Source of the DNA: Roseivirga sp. UBA7431
Lineage (GTDB): Bacteria; Bacteroidota; Bacteroidia; Cytophagales; Cyclobacteriaceae
DNA: 6,375 bases
NCBI GenBank assembly: GCA_002477595.1
Contig: DLQN01000001.1
Location: 3,822-10,196, forward strand
Direction of reading: 5' to 3'
Shown: positions 1 through 5,611 of the stretch, one piece after another
Numbering within the stretch: the first letter of the stretch is position 1
Layout: every line of letters begins with the position of its first letter
Notes under the pieces: generated by a model
What the model was told of the DNA's origin: nothing
Database searches by the model: none
The model's input: only the letters and a program-made list of their open reading frames with translations
Made by a program: the position numbers and the translations under genes

Positions 1-1
1 A

Positions 2-871
2 TTTTTATCAAGCTTAATTTCACTAACATTGTTAGTGACAGTCGCATCATGCGACAATGGAAACGCAGACTTCACTGTTGTTGATATTGCTCCAACTGTT
101 GAAATTGGAGCATTGACTGGTGTAATAGAAGGAGAAACTTTTACAGCCGCATTGACTTTCGGTGATGGTGCAGAAGGTAGTACTATAAGTACTTTAGCCA
201 GCGGAAGTTGGAGTATTACATTTGGTGGTGCTGAGGTTGCGTCTGGAACATTAGTTCCTTCTGGAGATAACTGGACAGGCGCTCTTTCAACTACAGGCCT
301 TGTAGAAGGAGATCACAGCTTAACTGTTAGTGCTACAGATTCAAATGGAAACACTGGCTCTGCTTCTACCGATTTTTCAATTGTAGGTGCCATAACAGAT
401 ATTACAGGTACTTGGATCCTCAAACCAGCAGCAGGTTCTGTTAGGGTAGGTAGTTTTTCTGGAGGAGGCGATTATTTCTCTTTCCCAGCAGAATTTGTAA
501 CAGACAGAGCATGTTATTATGACGATACTTACACGTTTAATGCAGATGGATCTTTCGTCATCGATATGCAAACTCAAACGTTCTTGGAAGATTGGCAAGG
601 TACTAACTTCGCTTGTGCTGCTCCAGCAGCTCCTCACGTTTCTGGAACTTACGGTTACTCTTTCAATGGTCAGACTATGGTTGTGACGGGTGCTGGTGCT
701 TTCATCGGTCTTCCTAAAGTTCACAACGCAGGAGAACTTCCAAATGTTCCTCAAGTTGGAACATCAATCACTTACGAAGTAGCGTCTGCTACGACTACTG
801 CTATGGACCTTAGAATCCGTGTTGGTGGTGATGGTGCTGGATGGTGGACTTACGAGCTTATTAAGCAATAA
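2..871 (+). CDS. Putative glycan-binding surface lipoprotein with Ig/PKD-like domain (5' end missing)
   Basis: The reading frame is open to the left edge and has no ATG, so the true start lies outside the window; the TTG at base 29 falls inside the signal peptide. The visible part begins with a hydrophobic stretch ending in the lipobox VASC, whose Cys codon is 50-52. Counting that Cys as 1, the mature protein has 273 residues. Residues about 15-113 form a Thr/Ser/Gly-rich beta domain of Ig or PKD type, ending in a VSATDSNGNTG-like strand. Residues about 118-273 form a second beta-rich domain with a GTWILKP start, Cys155 and Cys189 (possible disulfide), Trp182, and a closing WWTYEL strand. From memory, similar C-terminal domains occur beside GH16 genes in marine Bacteroidota, and proteins of this layout usually follow susC/susD. 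Binding of beta-1,3-glucan at the cell surface is therefore likely but inferred. No catalytic motif is visible. A terminator-like hairpin follows. Confidence 0.72.
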   Translation, partial: FLSSLISLTLLVTVASCDNGNADFTVVDIAPTVEIGALTGVIEGETFTAALTFGDGAEGSTISTLASGSWSITFGGAEVASGTLVPSGDNWTGALSTTGLVEGDHSLTVSATDSNGNTGSASTDFSIVGAITDITGTWILKPAAGSVRVGSFSGGGDYFSFPAEFVTDRACYYDDTYTFNADGSFVIDMQTQTFLEDWQGTNFACAAPAAPHVSGTYGYSFNGQTMVVTGAGAFIGLPKVHNAGELPNVPQVGTSITYEVASATTTAMDLRIRVGGDGAGWWTYELIKQ

Positions 872-883
872 GACGATTTTATA

Positions 884-935
884 AAACGCCTGCTCTCCTG
901 TGAATTTATTCATAGTGTAGGGTAGGTGTTTTTTT
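884..935 (+). terminator. Terminator-like hairpin with T-tract between lipoprotein and GH16 A
   Basis: The left arm starts AAACGCCTGCTCT at 884 and the right arm ends AGGGTAGGTGTTT at 931. They pair over 13 positions, several of them G-U. After one mismatch, one further pair and a two-base bulge, TGTGAA pairs with TTCATA around a TTTAT loop. Seven T residues (929-935) finish the structure, as in a rho-independent terminator. It begins 12 bases after the upstream stop codon. Only 13 bases separate the T-tract from the next ATG, so the downstream gene cannot have its own full promoter in that gap. Partial termination, or processing that favours the upstream genes, is the likely role. The folding was done by eye. 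Confidence 0.7.
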
Positions 936-948
936 ATATCCCATACTC

Positions 949-1806
949 ATGAAAGAACCTCTAAGAATAGCTTGTCTTGGCTTAGTACTCGCTATTATGT
1001 CATGTGGTAGCTCAGGAGAAGCTACTCCTGATGAGGACGATTCGGACACTGGGGTTGTTATTCCAAGTACCGGTTTTACATCTCCTACTTCTTATCCCAA
1101 TAGATCCTTAGTTTGGGAAGATGATTTTTCCGCCACTACTATTAATCAAGCTGATTGGACCTTTGAAACCGGTACTGGTGACAATGGTTGGGGTAATAAC
1201 GAGCTTCAGAATTACAGGGCAAACAATGCTTACACTCAAGCGGGGCATTTGATCATAGAAGCAAAAGAAGAAAGCTTCCAAGGAAGCGATTATACATCCG
1301 CTAGGATGGTAACGCTAGGTAAACGAAACTTTCGATACGGTAGAGTAGACATAAGAGCTGTATTACCAAAAGGTCAAGGGATTTGGCCAGCATTTTGGAT
1401 GCTCGGCTCTAACTTTACGACTGTTGGATGGCCAGCGTCTGGTGAAATTGATATCATGGAAATGATCGGTGGTAGTGGACGTGAGAATACTACCCATGGT
1501 ACTGTTCACTGGGATAATTTTGGACAGCGTGCTCAATTTGGTGGAAGCGTAACACGTACGAATGGAACATTTAACGATGAGTTTCATGTATTCTCCATAG
1601 AATGGACCGCTTCGCGCATCACCTGGTATGTGGACGAACAGCAGTTTCATTCAATTGACACCACACCCGCAGAGCTTGACGAATTTAGAAACCGTTTTTT
1701 CTTTATTTTTAACTTAGCGGTTGGTGGTAATTGGCCGGGCTCCCCTGATAATACGACCACCTTTCCACAATATTTAATTGTAGATTACATTCGGGTCTTT
1801 CAGTAG
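949..1806 (+). CDS. GH16 family endo-beta-1,3-glucanase (laminarinase) lipoprotein, enzyme A
   Basis: This 285-residue protein is a retaining endo-glucanase of family GH16, most like laminarinases (GH16_3 type), which cut internal beta-1,3 bonds of laminarin. A short signal peptide ends in a lipobox with Cys19 (AIMSC). An acidic, flexible linker to about residue 50 contains DEDDSD. The catalytic domain spans about 53-285. It contains LVWEDDF, the GWGNNELQNY motif (80-89), GIWPAFWML (144-152), the active-site strand GEIDIME with Glu166 as nucleophile, Asp168 as helper and Glu171 as acid/base, then GTVHW (184-188) and NLAVGGNWPG (255-264). The extra residue in ExDxxE separates it from lichenases and xyloglucan enzymes. 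The acidic residues after Cys19 resemble a Bacteroidota surface-export signal, so an outer-surface position is inferred. The ATG at 949 fits the signal peptide. The gene probably shares a transcript with the next two genes. Confidence 0.93.
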   Translation: MKEPLRIACLGLVLAIMSCGSSGEATPDEDDSDTGVVIPSTGFTSPTSYPNRSLVWEDDFSATTINQADWTFETGTGDNGWGNNELQNYRANNAYTQAGHLIIEAKEESFQGSDYTSARMVTLGKRNFRYGRVDIRAVLPKGQGIWPAFWMLGSNFTTVGWPASGEIDIMEMIGGSGRENTTHGTVHWDNFGQRAQFGGSVTRTNGTFNDEFHVFSIEWTASRITWYVDEQQFHSIDTTPAELDEFRNRFFFIFNLAVGGNWPGSPDNTTTFPQYLIVDYIRVFQ

Positions 1807-1835
1807 ATCCTTCTTTTTTTAATTAACCTCTACCA

Positions 1836-3398
1836 ATGAAAAGTCAATCAGGGTTTACTTACAAAGTAGCAGCAATTGTTGCACTTGGCGGTCTCTTAAT
1901 GGGATTTGATGCATCTGTTATTTCAGGTGTAAATAAATTTGTTCAGATAGAATTTGATATGTCCGATGCTCAGCTTGGGCTGTCGGTTGGGTCTTTAACC
2001 TTTGTGGCTGCTGTTGCAATGTTGTTTTCTGGTACTATTAGTGATCGCTTTGGTCGTAGAGTAGTGTTAAAGGCTTGTGCAATCATTTTTACAGTTTCGG
2101 CTTTCGGATCTGCACTAGCACCGAATTTTACTTTATTCCTAATCTTCAGAATGCTCGGAGGAATTGGAGTCGGGGCTTCCCTTATTTTGGCACCCATGTA
2201 CATCGCTGAAATAGCGCCCCCGAAGATCAGGGGAACAATGGTGTCTTTCAATCAATTGAATATCGTTGTCGGTATTTCTTTGGCATTCTTTACCAATTAT
2301 CTCATCCTGTCCTTGGGAGATTCAGATGCTACTTGGGTAGAGAGCCTTGGTATTGGTGAGAACAATTGGCGATGGATGTTAGGTATAGAAGCCTTGCCAG
2401 CCATTTTATATTTCTTAGGCCTTCATTATGTGCCGAGAAGCCCAAGATGGTTATTGATGAAAGGTAAGGATGAAGAAGCAACTAAAGTAATGAAGATGTT
2501 TGTCAGCGAGGAAGCTGCTGCCGCAGATATTGCTGGCGTAAAGCAAGCACTCTCTGCTGACGAAGGCAAGCCGAAGGCTCCTTTAAGCGCATTATTTAAG
2601 CCTGCTATGGGGCTTGTTTTAATGATCGGTTTAGTGATTGGTATTCTACAGCAGATAACCGGAATTAATTCTGTTTTCTTTTATGCTCCAATGATTTTTG
2701 AACAAACAGGTGGCGGTACTGACGCAGCATTTCAACAAGCGATTATTGTTGGATTAGTTAATCTTGTCTTTACCATCATTGCAATGATATATATCGATAA
2801 GTTAGGTCGTAAGAAGTTGCTTGTATTTGGGGTCACTGGTATTGCAATATTCATGTTTGTGATCGCCTATGGTTTCAATCAAGCTACTTATGAACTTAAG
2901 GAAGAGAATCTAGTCAACTTGTCTGAGGCTGTAGATGTCAATAAACTACAAGGAATTGTTGGAAACCCTTTTGAAAATGATGTTGATTACAAGATCGCTT
3001 TGCGAGAGGCTTTAGGCCCAGAACAAGCAAAAATTTATGAATCAGAGCTAATTACAGCTGCTATTGATATGAATCCAACGCTAATTTTAGTGGGAATTTT
3101 AGGATTCATTGCCTCATTTGCCATCTCACTAGGACCAGTCATGTGGGTGTTGTTTTCAGAACTATTTCCACTGTCCATCAAAGCGGTTGCGATATCCTTT
3201 GTTGGATTCGTCAACTCCATGGTGAGTGCAGGTGTACAATCGGTATTCCCTTGGGAACTATCAACAATTGGAAGTTCTATGACCTTCCTGATTTATGGAG
3301 TTTTTGCGGTCTTTGGATTGGTGTTCATCCTTTGGAAGGTTCCTGAAACGAAAGGAAAGAGTTTGGAAGAATTAGAAAGAATGTTAGTAAAAAATTAA
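1836..3398 (+). CDS. MFS sugar porter family transporter (probable glucose/H+ symporter)
   Basis: This 520-residue inner-membrane protein belongs to the sugar porter family (relatives: E. coli XylE, human GLUTs). All family signatures are present: GFDASVISG in helix 1 (23-31), DRFGRR between helices 2 and 3 (70-75), RMLGGIGVG (105-113), PMYIAEIAP (120-128), PRSPRWL after helix 6 (200-206), QQITGIN in helix 7 (272-278), DKLGRKK (321-327), GPVMWV in helix 10 (433-438) and PETKG at the end (503-507). Gln140, Gln272, Gln273, Asn278 and Trp437 match positions that bind sugar in XylE and GLUT1. Twelve helices can be placed. The loop between helices 9 and 10 (about 351-412) is much longer than in XylE. 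The gene sits 29 bases after GH16 A and 4 bases before GH16 B, so it is likely in one operon. Glucose is the likely substrate from context; the sequence alone does not separate glucose from xylose or galactose. Confidence 0.93.
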   Translation: MKSQSGFTYKVAAIVALGGLLMGFDASVISGVNKFVQIEFDMSDAQLGLSVGSLTFVAAVAMLFSGTISDRFGRRVVLKACAIIFTVSAFGSALAPNFTLFLIFRMLGGIGVGASLILAPMYIAEIAPPKIRGTMVSFNQLNIVVGISLAFFTNYLILSLGDSDATWVESLGIGENNWRWMLGIEALPAILYFLGLHYVPRSPRWLLMKGKDEEATKVMKMFVSEEAAAADIAGVKQALSADEGKPKAPLSALFKPAMGLVLMIGLVIGILQQITGINSVFFYAPMIFEQTGGGTDAAFQQAIIVGLVNLVFTIIAMIYIDKLGRKKLLVFGVTGIAIFMFVIAYGFNQATYELKEENLVNLSEAVDVNKLQGIVGNPFENDVDYKIALREALGPEQAKIYESELITAAIDMNPTLILVGILGFIASFAISLGPVMWVLFSELFPLSIKAVAISFVGFVNSMVSAGVQSVFPWELSTIGSSMTFLIYGVFAVFGLVFILWKVPETKGKSLEELERMLVKN

Positions 3399-3402
3399 TC
3401 CA

Positions 3403-4632
3403 ATGAAATTCGTAAAGTACACATCGTTTTTGACTGTAATGGCCATTTGTTTTGGCTGCGGTTCACCTTCACAAGAGCAAGCGGATAGCAGCGCTGACAT
3501 TGTGTTTGAAGTAGAAGATTACAAGGAGTCTTCAGGCAATGTTGAAAAGGGCCAGACTAGCATTTCATCTACGGGTGATGCTTGGGTAAGCTTTGAAGTC
3601 AAGGTGCCAACTGTTGGGCGCTACAAAACTGAGGTTTTTGCAAAAGGTACTGGTTCAGCTTGGGTAGAAGACTACCATGACAATCCTGATGGAAGAACCT
3701 ATAACATCACCGGTGCAATGATGTCCGATAGCCAAAGCTTTGCTTTAGTAGGCAAAGAGGGTAGCCCATTGAATACTGGTGTTCACCAAATGAAACTTCA
3801 CCTTTCAGGTGAGGTGGAAGTGGATCGCGTTCAGTTCACTAAAATGATTGATCATGAAATGACTCCTAAATCTATGACGCAAAGCGTAGTAGGTTCTGAA
3901 TGGAAAATGGTTTGGTCGGATGAGTTTGATGGAGAGGGCGCACCTGATGCATCAAAGTGGACCTATGATGTAGGCAACTGGGGGTGGGGTAATAACGAGC
4001 CTCAGTACTACACAAAGGATCGTAGGGAGAATGCAAGGTTAGAAGATGGCAATTTGATCATAGAGGCACGTAAGAATGACATGGGCGAAGCGTGGACTTC
4101 TGCTAGGCTAACGACACGAGGTAAAGTGAGCTTCCTTTATGGTAAAATTGAGTTTCGTGCCAAGTCTCCGTCTAAAGATGGTACTTGGGCAGCCGGCTGG
4201 TTACTAGGGGATGATTATCGAGACGAATTATCTTGGCCATATTGTGGTGAAATTGATGTACTAGAGAACATCGGTAGTGAAATAGATGACGAGACGGGTA
4301 ATGGTATCAATCATGCTTCTTGTCACACTAGAACCTATTATTTCAAGGAAGGAACACATATCACTGCTGTGAAAGAGGTTGAAGACATGACCAACACATT
4401 CCATACGTATTCAATTGAATGGACACCTGACGGCATTAAAGCCTATTTGGATGGTGAATATTATTATACCTATGATAAGACAGCGGACGATTTAGAATGG
4501 CCATTTGTTAAGCCCCAAAACCTAATCGTAAACCTTGCCATGGGGGGTGGAATGGGTGGAGCCATTGATCCAAGTATTGAAAGTCAGCAATTTACCCTGG
4601 ACTATATTCGGGTTTATGAGTTAGCTGAATAG
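3403..4632 (+). CDS. GH16 family beta-glucanase lipoprotein with N-terminal CBM6/35-like domain, enzyme B
   Basis: The protein has 409 residues. A lipoprotein signal peptide ends at Cys19 (ICFGC) and is followed by a polar linker with several acidic residues. Residues about 33-147 look like a CBM6/CBM35-type binding domain: it opens with VFEVEDY, has WVSFEVKVP and VGRYKTEVFAKG strands, and ends in VEVDRVQF. The GH16 domain spans about 165-409, with MVWSDEFDG, GWGNNEPQYYT (194-204) and the catalytic strand GEIDVLE, giving Glu283, Asp285 and Glu288. Activity is therefore expected, probably on beta-1,3-glucan. Several conserved positions differ from enzymes A and C: WAAGWLL instead of WPAIWML, Cys281 just before GEID, SCHT in place of TVHT (Cys307), and GGGMGG in place of GGNWGG, which loses an aromatic residue. 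The start lies four bases after the transporter stop, suggesting coupled translation. A strong terminator follows. The exact substrate is uncertain. Confidence 0.9.
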   Translation: MKFVKYTSFLTVMAICFGCGSPSQEQADSSADIVFEVEDYKESSGNVEKGQTSISSTGDAWVSFEVKVPTVGRYKTEVFAKGTGSAWVEDYHDNPDGRTYNITGAMMSDSQSFALVGKEGSPLNTGVHQMKLHLSGEVEVDRVQFTKMIDHEMTPKSMTQSVVGSEWKMVWSDEFDGEGAPDASKWTYDVGNWGWGNNEPQYYTKDRRENARLEDGNLIIEARKNDMGEAWTSARLTTRGKVSFLYGKIEFRAKSPSKDGTWAAGWLLGDDYRDELSWPYCGEIDVLENIGSEIDDETGNGINHASCHTRTYYFKEGTHITAVKEVEDMTNTFHTYSIEWTPDGIKAYLDGEYYYTYDKTADDLEWPFVKPQNLIVNLAMGGGMGGAIDPSIESQQFTLDYIRVYELAE

Positions 4633-4669
4633 ATTGGATTTTTCCATTTGTCACAATTACAAAGGGTTT

Positions 4670-4701
4670 AAAAGCCAAAGTCATTTCGACTTTGGCTTTT
4701 T
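4670..4701 (+). terminator. Rho-independent terminator after GH16 B
   Basis: The arms AAAAGCCAAAGTC (4670-4682) and GACTTTGGCTTTT (4688-4700) are perfect inverse complements over 13 bp around the five-base loop ATTTC, and T residues run from 4697 to 4701. This is a textbook intrinsic terminator. It starts 37 bases after the GH16 B stop and marks the end of the first enzyme operon. The A-run at the foot of the left arm means it could also work on the opposite strand, but no opposing gene is visible. Confidence 0.88.
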
Positions 4702-4705
4702 CTTG

Positions 4706-4713
4706 TAGTTTTG
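4706..4713 (+). promoter_or_regulatory. Candidate Bacteroidota -7 promoter element for GH16 C
   Basis: TAGTTTTG matches the Bacteroidota -7 consensus TAnnTTTG at every fixed position. A weak -33 match (TTTC, 4684-4687) lies 18 bases upstream, inside the loop of the preceding terminator. Its place directly behind a strong terminator and about 75 bases before the likely GH16 C start is what a new transcription unit would need. The match is short and the -33 box is poor, so it remains a candidate. Confidence 0.4.
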
Positions 4714-4788
4714 AGTTGTGTAGAAACAATGAAATGGGGGAAACATTATTTGTTTAAAACACATCAGATGTCATTAAGTAAAAAGTAC

Positions 4789-5586
4789 ATGAAACCTCTA
4801 GGGTTAGCTATGTACGCAGTGGTTTTTACCCTGTTCCTTTCAGGTTGTAATTCTAAGGGATCAAAACTAGTTTGGTCTGACGAATTCGATAGTGCGTCAC
4901 TGGATAACGAGAAGTGGACTGCCGTGATTGGTGATGGCTGTCCAACACTTTGTGGATTTGGTAATAGCGAACTTCAATATTACACTAGTAATGCTGAAAA
5001 TATCAGGTTAGAAGATGGAAAGTTGATCATTACGGCTTTACACGATTCTATTCAAAACAGTGCTTACTCTTCTGGAAAATTAGTAACAAAAGATAAAGGT
5101 GAATGGCGCTTCGGACGCATTGAGGTCAGTGCAAAACTACCTCAAGGTCGTGGTACATGGCCAGCCATTTGGATGCTTCCTACTGAAAAAAAGTATGGAG
5201 GGTGGCCAAGAAGTGGTGAAATTGATATCATGGAGCATGTTGGTTATAACCAAGGAATGGTCTACGGCACGGTCCACACGCAATCTTTCAATCATATGCT
5301 GGGAACACAAAAAGGAGATTCAACGCTAATTCCTGATGCTTTAGAAGCGTTCCATGAATATGCCATAGAATGGAAAGAGGATAAAATTGAGTGGTTTATT
5401 GACGGAAAGAAGTACCACACATTTAACAATACTGCAAAAAATTCAGATGATTGGCCATTCGATCATCCGTTTCACATAATTTTAAACTTAGCTGTAGGTG
5501 GTAATTGGGGAGGATCAAGAGGAATAGATAATTCCATTTGGCCTCAATCCTTGATAGTGGACTATGTGCGTGTTTATACTTTTTAA
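4789..5586 (+). CDS. GH16 family endo-beta-1,3-glucanase (laminarinase) lipoprotein, enzyme C
   Basis: With the ATG at 4789 the protein has 265 residues and a 20-residue lipoprotein signal ending FLSGC, the same layout as enzymes A and B. In-frame ATGs at 4768 and 4729 would add 7 or 20 residues; 4768 is a real alternative because it brings a Lys-rich N-terminus. The catalytic domain starts almost at once after Cys20. It shows LVWSDEFD, a GCPTLCGFGNSELQYY segment with Cys51 and Cys55, GTWPAIWML, and GEIDIME with Glu144, Asp146 and Glu149. GTVHTQSFNH and NLAVGGNWGG follow. This is the most canonical laminarinase of the three and is essentially a bare catalytic domain. The residues after the lipid Cys (NSKGSK) carry no acidic group, unlike enzymes A and B, so it may stay on the periplasmic side. 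It is probably transcribed with the symporter gene, 25 bases downstream. Confidence 0.92.
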   Translation: MKPLGLAMYAVVFTLFLSGCNSKGSKLVWSDEFDSASLDNEKWTAVIGDGCPTLCGFGNSELQYYTSNAENIRLEDGKLIITALHDSIQNSAYSSGKLVTKDKGEWRFGRIEVSAKLPQGRGTWPAIWMLPTEKKYGGWPRSGEIDIMEHVGYNQGMVYGTVHTQSFNHMLGTQKGDSTLIPDALEAFHEYAIEWKEDKIEWFIDGKKYHTFNNTAKNSDDWPFDHPFHIILNLAVGGNWGGSRGIDNSIWPQSLIVDYVRVYTF

Positions 5587-5611
5587 TTTGACTCAACCTT
5601 AAAATATAGAT

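Noticed and set aside
29..31. TTG at 29 as the start of the first gene
   Set aside because: It lies inside the hydrophobic part of the signal peptide and the frame stays open to the left edge, so the gene simply begins outside the window.
377..754. Minus-strand open frame of 125 codons
   Set aside because: It lies wholly inside the lipoprotein gene, has no recognisable domain or signal, and reads as a shadow frame.
1363..1650. Minus-strand open frame opposite GH16 A
   Set aside because: It is a shadow of the conserved catalytic domain with no protein features of its own; the minus-strand frames at 1970-2251 and 3035-3220 opposite the transporter were rejected for the same reason.
3143..3346. 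Plus-strand open frame of 67 codons inside the transporter
   Set aside because: It is out of frame with the conserved helix 10-12 region of the sugar porter and has no start context or domain.
4711..4788. Longer start (TTG 4711 or ATG 4729) for GH16 C
   Set aside because: TTG 4711 overlaps the candidate -7 element, and either start would put a long polar leader before an otherwise complete lipoprotein signal. ATG 4768 remains possible.
949..5586. GH16 enzymes as agarases, carrageenases or xyloglucan enzymes
   Set aside because: The ExDxxE motif alone allows agarases and carrageenases, but the GWGNNE(L/P)Q and NLAxGG motifs and the sugar-porter/SGLT context fit laminarinases better. Xyloglucan enzymes and lichenases have ExDxE.
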